Assembly: GCA_036504595.1 (NCBI GenBank)
Contig: DASXUX010000052.1
Coordinates: 1 to 64,000, forward strand
Source of the DNA: DASXUX01 sp036504595
Lineage (GTDB): Bacteria > Planctomycetota > SZUA-567 > H5-PLA8
DNA: 64,000 bases
Direction of reading: 5' to 3'
Shown in pieces: positions 53,677 to 62,777 of this stretch (within the stretch, counting starts at the first letter, position 1; every line of letters begins with the position of its first letter). Both the position numbers and the translations under genes were made by a program. Under the pieces are notes generated by a model, which was not told the DNA's origin, made no database searches, and was given only the letters and a program-made list of their open reading frames with translations.

Positions 53677-54513
53677 ATGGAAGTAGCGAACACCCCTCCC
53701 TCACCCACCGCCGAAAGCCGCGCCAAGCTCGCGAATCTCGAGAATATTCTGCGCGGCTACGGACGCCTGCTGATCGCCTATTCCGGCGGCGTGGATTCCG
53801 CGTTCCTGGCTGCCGTTGCCGGACGGGTGCTCAAGGACGGCGCTCTGGCCGTCACGGCGCAATCGGAGTCCCTCGCGCCCGAGGAGCAGGAAGCAGCCTG
53901 CGCGTTGGCCGAACGCTGCGGGTTCGCGCATGAACTCGTGCACACCGACGAGCTGAAGGATGAAAACTACGCCTCCAACCCGGTGAATCGCTGCTTCTTC
54001 TGCAAGTCTGAACTGATGAACCGTCTGTCCGAGCTCGCGCAAAAGCGTGGTTTTCAGAAGATCGCTTTGGGCGCGACCATTGACGATCTCGGAGACTTCC
54101 GCCCGGGCGAAAGCGCGGCCGCTCAAAAGGGCGCAGTCTTCCCTCTGCGCGAAGCCAATCTGAATAAAGTCGAGATTCGCGCTTTTTCGCACGAGATGGG
54201 TTTGCCCACATGGGACAAGCCTGCTGCGCCTTGCCTGTCCAGCCGCATCCCGTTCGGCGAACGCGTCACCGCCGAAAAGCTGTCTCAGATCGCCAGGGGC
54301 GAAGCGTTCCTGCATGCCGCCGGCTTCCGCGACTGCCGCGTGCGTCATCACGGAACGATCGCACGGATCGAGGTTCCGCCCGAGGAAATCGCAGCGGTTC
54401 TGGCGGAAGCGACCGAAGTCTGCCGCGCGCTTCAAGCGTTGGGCTTTATATACGTAACTGTAGACCTGCGCGGGCTGCGTTCCGGATCGTTGCATGAGGC
54501 AGCCAAGCATTAG
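53677..54513 (+). CDS. larE: LarE-type ATP-dependent sacrificial sulfur transferase
   Basis: 278 residues. PP-loop YSGGVDSAFL (35-44) adenylates a carboxylate, and Cys186 in KPAAPCLSSRIPFGE matches the cysteine that gives up its sulfur in LarE. A CFFCKSEL pair (Cys106, Cys109) is typical of the family. LarE works with LarB and LarC to build the nickel-pincer cofactor of lactate racemase-like enzymes; neither partner is in this window. It follows hemB by 16 bp. Confidence 0.9.
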   Translation: MEVANTPPSPTAESRAKLANLENILRGYGRLLIAYSGGVDSAFLAAVAGRVLKDGALAVTAQSESLAPEEQEAACALAERCGFAHELVHTDELKDENYASNPVNRCFFCKSELMNRLSELAQKRGFQKIALGATIDDLGDFRPGESAAAQKGAVFPLREANLNKVEIRAFSHEMGLPTWDKPAAPCLSSRIPFGERVTAEKLSQIARGEAFLHAAGFRDCRVRHHGTIARIEVPPEEIAAVLAEATEVCRALQALGFIYVTVDLRGLRSGSLHEAAKH

Positions 54514-54564
54514 GTGGCACGCCAGAGTTCGCGCAAGAAACAGCGCAAACACGTGCGTGCCACC
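54513..54564. repeat. intergenic palindrome after larE
   Basis: Arms GGTGGCACGC (54513-54522) and GCGTGCCACC (54555-54564) form a perfect 10-bp inverted repeat whose GTGGCACG ends match the elements in feoB and at 37-86. Confidence 0.6.
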
Positions 54565-54806
54565 AGCGAATTGCTATCGCCACGATGGCTGCGGCATGTT
54601 AGAAATAGGGTGCGCATTCGTGGATTTGGCGCAAAAGAGTGGTATGGGAAGTCCCGGAGTCAAGGAGTCCAGAAGTCAAGGACCTGCCGGGCTTCGCTGA
54701 CGACTCCCGGCTTCTTTTTGTGCAACGCGACTTCGGACTGCGCCCCTTATCCTGCGCAATCCAGGAAGATTGCGGCACTGGGACTTCTGGACTGAACTGA
54801 ACACGC
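54565..54806. other. intergenic region before tatC
   Basis: No gene supported. A GGAGTCAAGGAGTCCAGAAGTC repeat word lies at about 54655-54680. A possible hairpin with CCCGG arms runs to CTTCTTTTTGTG near 54720, which may terminate the hemB-larE transcript. Confidence 0.4.
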
Positions 54807-55811
54807 ATGTCTGGCACACCGTCCTCCGAACCTACGCCCACTACACCGCCCAGCCAGCCGGAAGCCAACCCGCCCGTGCTCGTCGAGCACAAGCCTGATG
54901 GCCAGTACGATCGCAAGCCGGCGCCGCTGACGCCTCCACGCAAACGCTTCTGGTTCCTCGGTGGTGGTGACAGCGGCCAAAAGCAGTTGCCGCACGAGGA
55001 AGAGGATGGCGCGCGGATGAGTTTCATCGATCACTTGATGGAACTGCGCTCCCGGCTGTGGATCTCCATTATCACCATCGTCGTCTGCATGGTCGCCTCC
55101 CTGTTCTGTTACGATTGGCTGTTCCAGTTTCTGCGCGGCCCCCTTGACGACATCAACCTGTGGTATCTAAAACCGGAGAATAGAGAAGCCTACGATGCCG
55201 CTCGCCAAGCCTTGCAACTTGCGGATGGCGCCAAAGTCGTCGTGATCACCAGCACGAGCATGCTCAGCACGATGCTGATGATTATGTGGCTGGGCCTCGG
55301 CGCCGGATTGGTCGTTTCCGCGCCGGTGCTGGTCTATGAAGGATGGGCGTTCATCGCGCCGGGGCTGAAGAAAAATGAACGCCGCGCGATTCAGCCGGTG
55401 CTTTTCGGCGGGATTTTCTTCTTCCTCGCCGGCGTCGCGCTCACGTATTACCTGCTCTTCCCGGTAACGCTGAACTTCGTCGTATGGCTGGACGTGAATC
55501 TGCGCGTGCAACCCCTGTATACGGTCGAAGACTACATGTCGCTGCTGCTGAACATGATGTGGATCACGGGGCTGGTCTGTGAAATTCCGCTCGTGGTCGC
55601 GGTGCTAGCCAAGCTGTCCATCGTCAAACCTGAGTATCTCACGCGCTACTGGCGCATCTGCGTGCTCGCCGCCTTTGTGCTGGGGGCAATTTTCTCGCCA
55701 GGAACGGACGTGCTTTCAATGCTGGTGTTCAGTCTGCTGCTGCTCAGCCTGTATCTGCTATCGGTGTTCATGGCGTGGTTCTTCTATCCTAAACAGACCG
55801 TTAAAACGTAA
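54807..55811 (+). CDS. tatC: TatC, twin-arginine translocase subunit
   Basis: 334 residues. The core from about residue 70 has FIDHLMELRSRL, the family signature, and six membrane helices, with GAIFSPGTDVLSML near the end. TatC binds twin-arginine signal peptides in the inner membrane. Two oddities: a 70-residue Pro/Glu-rich cytosolic N-terminal extension, and an insertion after helix 1 (LWYLKPENREAYDAARQALQLADGAKVV) enlarging the first periplasmic loop. No tatA/tatB is adjacent. Confidence 0.93.
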   Translation: MSGTPSSEPTPTTPPSQPEANPPVLVEHKPDGQYDRKPAPLTPPRKRFWFLGGGDSGQKQLPHEEEDGARMSFIDHLMELRSRLWISIITIVVCMVASLFCYDWLFQFLRGPLDDINLWYLKPENREAYDAARQALQLADGAKVVVITSTSMLSTMLMIMWLGLGAGLVVSAPVLVYEGWAFIAPGLKKNERRAIQPVLFGGIFFFLAGVALTYYLLFPVTLNFVVWLDVNLRVQPLYTVEDYMSLLLNMMWITGLVCEIPLVVAVLAKLSIVKPEYLTRYWRICVLAAFVLGAIFSPGTDVLSMLVFSLLLLSLYLLSVFMAWFFYPKQTVKT

Positions 55812-55835
55812 CATGGCGGTCTCCAGGAGCGCGCG

Positions 55836-58538
55836 ATGATAAAGGGTGTCCGGCGTCCGGATGAAGTCTCGGGGCTCGGTTTAGGCAACCGCCTGCTCAT
55901 CCGCGTCGGCGCGCTGTTGAAGAAGGGCCTGGCGATTTCGCCCGCCGCCCTGGAAGCGGCCCGGCCGGGTTCGGCCGTGGAACGCCTCCTGCTGGACGCC
56001 GAGGTCTTCGTCAATGCCGCGAAAGTGGACGCCGCGACGATCGCCCGACTGTGCGCCGCCCATCCTGAACTTAAGAATACGCTGCTGACGCTCACGACGT
56101 CCGACGACGGCGTGCGCGTGATCTGCTTGCAGGAGGAACTGGACGCCGGCGCTGAGTGGGCGGCCACCGCGCCCGCCGAAAAGCCGTCAGCGCCTGAAGA
56201 TCCGGCGCCCATGCAACCGCAGGCGTTGACCACCGTTCCCCCGGCGATGTTGGCGCGCTCACAGCCCGCGCCTGCGCCGGCCACCGAGTTGTTCTCAAAC
56301 GCCGAGATCGACCGCTGGCGGCTGAAGATGATGACGGCATCCGATCCCGCGGAGCGCATGGAGGCCGTGCGCACGCTGTGCCTCGCCCCGCTGCCCGCGC
56401 CCGACAAGTTTCAGGTTCTGCTGCAAGGGCTCTCGGACAAAGATCCGGCCATGCGCGCCGAAGCCGCCGGCTTGCTGGTGAGACTGGGCGCGGACAAGGA
56501 TCTTTCTGAAGCGCTCGCTGGGCTGAACGGGCCCGATCCGGCCCGGCGCAAAGCTGCGGCGGAACGGATGCAAAGTTTGCTGCGCAGGCCGGCCACCGAT
56601 CTGGATATTGGTTCCATCGCGGTCGCGGCGCTGGCGATGTTGCGCACGCGCTTCGATCCGGCGCTGATCAATCCGTTGCTCGACATGCTGCGGGCGTGCG
56701 CGCCGGCAGTGGCTCGCAATGCGGAGCGCCTCTCGGAAATCGTGCGCGTCATCACCGGCCTCATTGGAACTTCCGCCAACGAGAAGACCACGTCGCAGGA
56801 GCTCGACGCGTTGCTTTGCACCGCGCAGCGGCTGACTGCCGCACTCGGCGCGGCATCCCCCGATTCGCTCCGTCCGGCCATTGCATCCGAACTCGAACGC
56901 TGTTCCGACATGGTTACGGAAGCATTTCTCCTTCAGGCGCTGCTGGATTTGCCGCCAGCCGGCGATGAGGACGAACAGAAGCTCCTCAAGCTCTCTGCGG
57001 CATACGTTGCTCGCGAGATGGAAGAGGGGCGGGCGTCGCGAGCGATCGGCACGCGCATGTCACGGCGGGGCGACAGAGCTTTGCTGGCGATCTGCGACGC
57101 GTTCTCCACGGCGCATCTCGGCGCGCAGAAGTATTTCCTGATTCTCTTTGATGACATCTATCGTCTGAATAAGCCGTCGACCGCGGCTTTGGATCGGGCC
57201 GCAAAGGTTGTGCTTCATGCCGTCGAAGCTGGCAGCCAGGGGCTGCGCATGTCGGCGATGGAGTGCCGCTTCATCACTGACATTCAGGTCGACGAAGCCA
57301 CGCGAACGTCTCTGACGCGCGCGTTCTTGAGTTCCATCAGCGATTTCCTGTTCCGCACCGATATCGAGAAAGTCGAGTTCTCCATCGCTCGGCTGGGCCT
57401 GCCGGCGGTGGCGCCGCTGTTGGAGCGCCTTGCGCCGGAGCGGCCGGCGATCGAGCGCACGCGCGCGGTGCGGCTGCTGGGCGAATGGTCGCTGAATGTG
57501 CGCGCGCCCTCAGGGCAACTGGCGCGGATGCAGGAATGCGTCAACAACGTGCTGCGGCAGTTGCAGGCGTTGAGCCTGGACGAGAACTTTCCCGACCGCG
57601 GCGAACTGCTGTGCGCTCTGGGCAAACTCGTATCCAGCCCGGCCGCGTCGCGCGACGCGGATGCCGTGGTGACACGCACGCTGCTGGATGCGGCGCGCGG
57701 AACCGACGCGGTGGTTGTGCCGCGCGCACTGGAAGGGCTGACTTACGTTGCGGGTTCCCGGCGCGCGCACGCGGAACTGATCAACGCGACCGCCGAATTG
57801 CTGCGGCACGTGCTGGACGAGCTCTCGCTTGAGATCGACACGGAGATGAAGAAGGTCGCCGGGGAACTGGTGATCGAAATCACAGGCGGTGAAAAGTATA
57901 CGCGCGTTCTGCCGATTCTGCTGGAGGGCATGAGCCGCGTTGCGTGTTCGTCGAGCTGCCCGCCGGCCATCATGCGCGATATTGGACAGATCCTTCTAGG
58001 CCGCTGGCAGAAGATCGGCAGAGGGCAACTGATGTGGGGACCAGCCAACACCATCCTGTTGATCAAGGCGCTGAAGCAGTTGGGCTGCCACCGCGGATTC
58101 CCGCCCGAACTGCGGCTGGAAGTGCTGCGCAACTTCGCGCCAAGACATGTCCAGACGCCGGTGCTGCACGCGATCACCGAGATTCTCGCGGCGGCGGACA
58201 ACCCGGAGACGGCTGTCGGCGCGGTGACGATTGGCTATGCGATTCTCGGCCGCGGCAAAGACGGCCGCTTCAGCCCGGAAGACCGCGAAGATATCCTCAC
58301 AGCGCTGTCTCGTATCGCTGGCCGCAAGTGCCTGGGGGCCGCGAACCCCGAGGCGCAGCAGAAAGCTCACGCCCTGCGCAAGCAGATCATTGACGAGCTG
58401 ATCAAAGGCGTAAAAGACATCGTCGCCGGCGCGTACGATCGCTTGAATACGCTGCGACAAAGCGCCAACGTCCCGGACGACCTGCGGCATGATATCGAAC
58501 GGCGGCTGAAAGAATACGAGGCACTCGTGCTGAGGTGA
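55836..58538 (+). CDS. large HEAT-like helical repeat protein, unknown function
   Basis: 900 residues without signal peptide or membrane helix. The N-terminal 115 residues look like a GspE/PilZ-associated helical domain (GLGNRLLIRVGALLKKGLAI); a Pro/Ala linker leads to about 700 residues of amphipathic helices in HEAT-like order (LLQGLSDKDPAMRAEAAGLLVRLGADKDL). It is probably a cytosolic scaffold. It starts 24 bp after tatC and may share its transcript. Confidence 0.7.
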   Translation: MIKGVRRPDEVSGLGLGNRLLIRVGALLKKGLAISPAALEAARPGSAVERLLLDAEVFVNAAKVDAATIARLCAAHPELKNTLLTLTTSDDGVRVICLQEELDAGAEWAATAPAEKPSAPEDPAPMQPQALTTVPPAMLARSQPAPAPATELFSNAEIDRWRLKMMTASDPAERMEAVRTLCLAPLPAPDKFQVLLQGLSDKDPAMRAEAAGLLVRLGADKDLSEALAGLNGPDPARRKAAAERMQSLLRRPATDLDIGSIAVAALAMLRTRFDPALINPLLDMLRACAPAVARNAERLSEIVRVITGLIGTSANEKTTSQELDALLCTAQRLTAALGAASPDSLRPAIASELERCSDMVTEAFLLQALLDLPPAGDEDEQKLLKLSAAYVAREMEEGRASRAIGTRMSRRGDRALLAICDAFSTAHLGAQKYFLILFDDIYRLNKPSTAALDRAAKVVLHAVEAGSQGLRMSAMECRFITDIQVDEATRTSLTRAFLSSISDFLFRTDIEKVEFSIARLGLPAVAPLLERLAPERPAIERTRAVRLLGEWSLNVRAPSGQLARMQECVNNVLRQLQALSLDENFPDRGELLCALGKLVSSPAASRDADAVVTRTLLDAARGTDAVVVPRALEGLTYVAGSRRAHAELINATAELLRHVLDELSLEIDTEMKKVAGELVIEITGGEKYTRVLPILLEGMSRVACSSSCPPAIMRDIGQILLGRWQKIGRGQLMWGPANTILLIKALKQLGCHRGFPPELRLEVLRNFAPRHVQTPVLHAITEILAAADNPETAVGAVTIGYAILGRGKDGRFSPEDREDILTALSRIAGRKCLGAANPEAQQKAHALRKQIIDELIKGVKDIVAGAYDRLNTLRQSANVPDDLRHDIERRLKEYEALVLR

Positions 58539-58632
58539 GCGGGTCATTGGTCATTCGTCATCGGTCATTAACAGCAACTGCAAAACCGCCTCCGGTTAAT
58601 GACCAATGACCTAATCACCAATGACTTTTCTC

Positions 58633-59976
58633 TCACGCGCCTTGAATGAGCTTGGTCACTTCGTCCTTGCGCTGCTCCATCTCTTCTTTCGAGACGAGGC
58701 TTTCGAGGTTCAGGCGCACGACGGGCTCCGTATTGCTCATGCGCAGGTTGAACCACCACGAGCCGAGATCGATCGACACGCCGTCCACTTTGCTGATGTT
58801 CTTGGCGGCCGGAGCGTAGTGCGCTTCGAGCGCTGCGAGCACTTTGGCGGCGTCGTGGACTTCGAAGTTGATCTCGCCGCTGTCAAAGTAACGCTGCAGC
58901 GGACGAACGAGTTCGCTGAGCTTCTTGTCGGAGTGGCTGAGGAGGCTGAGGACCAGGAAGAAAGCCGTTTCGCCGGTGTCTGAGTAGTAGAAATCGCGGA
59001 AATAGTAGTGGCCGCTGAGTTCGGCCGCCATGATGGCCTTCTGCGCGCGCATGCCCGCCTTGATGTGGCTGTGGCCGACGCGGGATTCGAACGCCTCGCC
59101 GCCAGCTTCGCGGACGGCCTCGGGCAACGCTTTCGTGGCGCGCACGTCGTAGAACACTTTGCCGCCTTTGTTCTTCTTCAGCAGCATCTGCGCCATCAGC
59201 GCGCCGGCCAGATCGCCGGGCACCGCTTGCGCGGTTTCATCGACAAACGCGATGCGGTCGCCGTCGCCGTCGAAGGCCACGCCGATGTCGCACTTCTTTT
59301 CGAGGACCGCTTTCTGGAGATCGGCGATGTTCTCGGCTTTCAGCGGGTTGGCTTCGTGATTGGGGAAGCGGCCATCCGGTTTCCAGAACAGTGGGACGAC
59401 TTTCAGCGGCAAACCTTTGAGCAGCGCGGGCAGAATGTCGCCCATGACGCCGTTGCCGGTGTCGATCGCCACTTTCAGCGGCCGTTTGAAGTCGGCGAAC
59501 TGGCGGCAAAGCTTGATATAACCGGCGCGCAAATTCTTGACGGTGATCTTGCCGCGCTTCTTGGCCACATCGGGCTGATCCGCTTTGTAGAGCTTTTCAA
59601 TGTCGCCGATGCCGGTCTCGTAGCTCATGGGCAGCGCGCCGCCGCGCGTGATCTTAAAGCCGTTGTATTGCGCTGGATTGTGCGACGCCGTGACCATGAC
59701 CGCGCCCTGAAGCTGCTTGCCCAGGCTGCCGGTGGCGAAGTAGGTCATCGGCGTGGGGTTCATGCCCAGATCGATGCAGTCGCAACCGGCCGCGTTGATC
59801 CCGGCCATCAGCGCCGCAGCCATCGCCGGCGACTGAATGCGCGCATCGTGGCCGACACCCAGCGTGCGGGCCTTCAGGAAAGCGGCAGTGGCCTTCCCAA
59901 TGCGGTAGGCGTCGCCCGTCGTGAGCTGTTCCGGCACCGTGCCACGAATATCGTAAGATTTGAAGATTCCAGCCAT
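58633..59976 (-). CDS. phosphomannomutase/phosphoglucomutase
   Basis: 447 residues from ATG 59976 behind GGAGGGGG. Alpha-D-phosphohexomutase signatures: phosphoserine loop VTASHNP with Ser98, metal loop DGDGDR (236-241) and sugar loop AAELSGHYYF. The C-terminal phosphate-binding motif reads RMSNTEPVVRL. It interconverts hexose 1- and 6-phosphates for polysaccharide and nucleotide-sugar synthesis; manB/algC-like. A longer frame upstream is filled by ATGATGAATGCTGAATG repeat and rejected. Confidence 0.93.
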   Translation of the reverse strand: MAGIFKSYDIRGTVPEQLTTGDAYRIGKATAAFLKARTLGVGHDARIQSPAMAAALMAGINAAGCDCIDLGMNPTPMTYFATGSLGKQLQGAVMVTASHNPAQYNGFKITRGGALPMSYETGIGDIEKLYKADQPDVAKKRGKITVKNLRAGYIKLCRQFADFKRPLKVAIDTGNGVMGDILPALLKGLPLKVVPLFWKPDGRFPNHEANPLKAENIADLQKAVLEKKCDIGVAFDGDGDRIAFVDETAQAVPGDLAGALMAQMLLKKNKGGKVFYDVRATKALPEAVREAGGEAFESRVGHSHIKAGMRAQKAIMAAELSGHYYFRDFYYSDTGETAFFLVLSLLSHSDKKLSELVRPLQRYFDSGEINFEVHDAAKVLAALEAHYAPAAKNISKVDGVSIDLGSWWFNLRMSNTEPVVRLNLESLVSKEEMEQRKDEVTKLIQGA

Positions 59977-59989
59977 GAACGATTCCCCC

Positions 59990-60168
59990 TCCGTAAAATG
60001 ATGAATGCTGAATGATGAATGCGGCATGCGCAAGACGCAAAATCTAACGTTCAGCCTTAGTCATCGTTCGTCGATCACTATTCTGCATGGCCTTCATCAT
60101 TCTGCAACACCCATCATTTTGCAACATTCATCATTCCGCATTCAGCATTCATCATTTACAATCGCGGT
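59990..60168. repeat. ATGAATGCTGAATG / CATTCATCATT intergenic repeat pair
   Basis: Words like ATGATGAATGCTGAATGATG (59999-60018) and their reverse complements (about 60090-60157) make a loose palindrome between the divergent mutase and rlmN genes. No promoter could be picked out. Confidence 0.6.
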
Positions 60169-61266
60169 ATGAATGAGCAGGCCACTTCCCCCACCCCTAC
60201 CCTCACCCGGCCGCGGCCGGTTTCTTCGATGACTTCGCAGGAGTTGGCGGAGTTGTTCAAGCGAATCGGCGAACCGGCGTTTCGCGCTACGCAGTTGCAG
60301 GAATTCGTATTCCGGCGCGGCGTCAGTTCGTACGACCAGGTCACCAATCTGAGCAAGGTGCTGCGGCAGCGCCTGGCCGCCGAGGCGCCGCTGTACGAGC
60401 TGGAGATGGTGACCACCAGCAGCGGCGACGACGCGACGAAGTGGCTCTGGCGCGCGGCCGACGGGGCGACGATCGAGTCCGTGCAGATTCGCGTGCCCGA
60501 CCGGTTGACCAGTTGCCTTTCATCGCAGGTCGGCTGCGCGATGGGCTGCGCGTTCTGTGCGACCGGGCTCAGCGGGTTTGAGCGGCACTTGAAGGCGCAC
60601 GAAATTCTTGAGCAATATCTGCAGATGTGGGGGCGCTCGGGGGAGCACTCCACAAATGTCGTCTTCATGGGCATGGGCGAACCCCTGCATAATTATGATG
60701 AAGTAATGAAAGCCGTGCGGGCGCTCAACACGCCGCCGCCGAGCGGCGTTGGCATTGGCGCTCGCCGCATCACGATTTCGACGGTGGGAATCGTGCCGGG
60801 CATTCGCAAGCTAGCCGACGAGAAGCTGCAGCTTGAGCTCGCCATTTCGCTGCACGCGCCAGACGACGAAACGCGGCAGAAGCTGATTCCGGTGTCGAAG
60901 CGCTACCGCATCGCCGAAGTGATGGACGCGGTCGAAGAGTACTCGCAGAAAACGCGGCGCATGGTGACCTATGAATACGTGCTGCTGGCGGGCGTGAACG
61001 ACTCCTCCGAGCAAGCGCGCGAGCTGGTCGGCTTGCTGCAAACGCATCCGTGTAAAGTAAACCTGATCCCGTTCAATCCGGTTTCGGGCGTCGATTTTCA
61101 GCGGCCGACGATCCAGGCGCAGGAACGCTTCAAAGAGGTTCTCGAAAAAGCGCACATCACGACGACGATCCGGTACTCAAAAGGCAAAGCTGTCGATGCG
61201 GCGTGCGGGCAGTTGCGGAGGCGGGTTGCCAACCGCGAAGACACAAAGACGCAAAGCGATACGTAA
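60169..61266 (+). CDS. rlmN: RlmN, dual-specificity 23S rRNA/tRNA adenine-C2 methyltransferase
   Basis: 365 residues. Radical SAM CxxxCxxC at Cys123, Cys127, Cys130 (GCAMGCAFC). The two mechanistic cysteines are also present: Cys116 (LTSCLSSQVG) and Cys346 (DAACGQL), which carries the methyl intermediate. GMGEPLHNY and SLHAPDD confirm the family. It methylates A2503 of 23S rRNA and A37 of tRNAs. The last dozen residues (NREDTKTQSDT) are encoded by a CGAAGACACAAAGACGC intergenic repeat word, so the natural C-terminus was overwritten. Confidence 0.96.
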   Translation: MNEQATSPTPTLTRPRPVSSMTSQELAELFKRIGEPAFRATQLQEFVFRRGVSSYDQVTNLSKVLRQRLAAEAPLYELEMVTTSSGDDATKWLWRAADGATIESVQIRVPDRLTSCLSSQVGCAMGCAFCATGLSGFERHLKAHEILEQYLQMWGRSGEHSTNVVFMGMGEPLHNYDEVMKAVRALNTPPPSGVGIGARRITISTVGIVPGIRKLADEKLQLELAISLHAPDDETRQKLIPVSKRYRIAEVMDAVEEYSQKTRRMVTYEYVLLAGVNDSSEQARELVGLLQTHPCKVNLIPFNPVSGVDFQRPTIQAQERFKEVLEKAHITTTIRYSKGKAVDAACGQLRRRVANREDTKTQSDT

Positions 61267-61310
61267 TAGAGGATGCCGCTGCGTCCTTCGCGTCCTCTGC
61301 GGCGAGAAGT
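61267..61310. repeat. GCGTCCTTCGCGTCCTCTGCGG intergenic word
   Basis: Short repeat between convergent rlmN and the zincin gene; relatives lie at 3045-3085 and 44398-44438. It is the reverse-oriented partner of the word that ends rlmN. Confidence 0.55.
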
Positions 61311-61682
61311 TCACTCATAGCCGAGTTCGGCGAGCTTATCTTCGTCCAGGCCGAAGAAGTGCCCGATTTCGTGCAAGACGGTCACCTGAATTTCGTGGAC
61401 CAATTCTTCTTCGGTTTCGCAGTCTTCGAGCAGCGGGACGTAGTAGAGAATGATGCGCGGGATCTCGGGCAAGTGGTCCAGGTCGCCGTCGGTCAGCGAT
61501 GGGCCTTCATATAAGCCGCAAATGTCCTCGTCCTCCGGCACGTCGAGCTCATCGAGCAGCTCATCCGAGGCGAAATCTTCGACAACGATCGTAATTTTTT
61601 CTACAAACGGGCGGAACATCTCGGGCAATTGAACGAGAGCCTGGCGGGCGAGCTTCTTGAAGTGTTTCTTTGTGATTTGCAT
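61311..61682 (-). CDS. minimal zincin metallopeptidase family protein
   Basis: 123 residues from ATG 61682 (MQITKKHFKKLARQALVQLP); the longer frame runs into the upstream gene. TVLHEIGHFFGLDEDKLAELGYE contains HExxHxxGxxE, the zinc site of the small zincin family widespread in bacteria. ITIVVEDFASDELL and PRIILYY are its other conserved parts. A proteolytic role is predicted but unproven for this family. Confidence 0.88.
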   Translation of the reverse strand: MQITKKHFKKLARQALVQLPEMFRPFVEKITIVVEDFASDELLDELDVPEDEDICGLYEGPSLTDGDLDHLPEIPRIILYYVPLLEDCETEEELVHEIQVTVLHEIGHFFGLDEDKLAELGYE

Positions 61683-61687
61683 ACCAA

Positions 61688-62269
61688 TCAGGACACAACT
61701 CCGCGGATTCTTCGAATGTGCACCCACCCACCAAGTACCCAGACGAAAACGTCGGAGCTCGACTCGGATCCTTCTGTCGATGCCCAAATCCATGAACTAC
61801 ATTCCATCCAGAACCAATTCTGTCGGTCGAGGTGCCAACCGACGCTGACTCCATCGCGATAACCGTCAAGGGAGTGGCCTGCGGCTATCTCGCGCGCTCG
61901 CATCGCGACAAACCTGGCGTCTGCGGCAGGGGAGACTCGATATTGCTCAAAATACTCTTTTTCATAATCGCGGAGTGGCGCGAAGTGCTTGTTGGCGTCA
62001 GGAACTTCGTCAGGATGATGATAGATCATCGACGCGTAGCGCCGGATTTCGGATTCCAGCCCCGACCGCTGTGCAGGGGTCAAATGTTGCCAACTGGTAA
62101 GCACGAACCCGCTGTTGCGAATGAAGTCATAATGCGTGTTTGCACGAAGTCCCGCCGCTGGCATCGCGCTTTCAGCGAGCAGGAGGTACGTGATGACCTG
62201 GACAATCAGAAGGCTCAACAGCAAAGAGAGGGCGATGTGGAGCTTTCGTTTTCGCATAGGCGAAGCCAT
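61688..62269 (-). CDS. uncharacterised membrane-anchored protein
   Basis: 193 residues, with one N-terminal membrane helix (KLHIALSLLLSLLIVQVITYLLLA) and a polar external domain (about 45-150). No recognised motif. ATG 62269 follows GGGGACGAG. The last 40 residues (WFWMECSSWIWASTEGS...) have odd composition and may reflect a shifted frame before the true end. It lies 5 bp upstream of the zincin start, suggesting cotranscription. Confidence 0.55.
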   Translation of the reverse strand: MASPMRKRKLHIALSLLLSLLIVQVITYLLLAESAMPAAGLRANTHYDFIRNSGFVLTSWQHLTPAQRSGLESEIRRYASMIYHHPDEVPDANKHFAPLRDYEKEYFEQYRVSPAADARFVAMRAREIAAGHSLDGYRDGVSVGWHLDRQNWFWMECSSWIWASTEGSESSSDVFVWVLGGWVHIRRIRGVVS

Positions 62270-62387
62270 ACTCGTCCCCTACCCCGTGCGCCCAAATACA
62301 CCCCATCTTCCGTCAGCATAGATTGCAGCTTGGCGATTTCAATGCGCGACATCTCTACGCCAAAATTGAGCGCTGGCGCAGGTGCAG

Positions 62388-62768
62388 CTACTGCACGGTT
62401 TCACGGCAGCAGCGATTCAGCATATCCAGAAGCGTTTCGAGTTCGAAGGGTTTGGGCAGATAATGCTGCAAGCCCAGCGTGCGCGCTTTTTCGGCGGGGC
62501 TCTGGCCAGCGGTCATCAGCACAACTGCAATGTCGGTTTGCTGCTGGCGAACCTGCGAGACAAAATCTCCGGCATCGAGGCCCGGCATGCGGTAATCGAG
62601 GAGGATCACGGCTGGCCGGATGTCGGCGAGAATGCGCAGGGCAGCGTCGCGATTGGGAACGGCTTTGGCGCAATAGCCTTCACTGTTCAGGACCAACTCA
62701 AGCGCGGTGCAAATGTCCGGCTCGTCGTCCACAATCAGCACCGTGCGGCGGTTTTGCTGGGTCTGCAT
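62388..62768 (-). CDS. single-domain response regulator
   Basis: 126 residues from ATG 62768. A REC domain only: acidic pocket VDDEPD, phosphoacceptor aspartate in VILLDYRMPG, VLMTAG and the lysine in YLPKPF. There is no output domain, so it works by protein contact or phosphorelay. It lies 9 bp downstream of the histidine-kinase gene and is presumably its partner. Confidence 0.93.
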   Translation of the reverse strand: MQTQQNRRTVLIVDDEPDICTALELVLNSEGYCAKAVPNRDAALRILADIRPAVILLDYRMPGLDAGDFVSQVRQQQTDIAVVLMTAGQSPAEKARTLGLQHYLPKPFELETLLDMLNRCCRETVQ

Positions 62769-62777
62769 ATTTGACAC

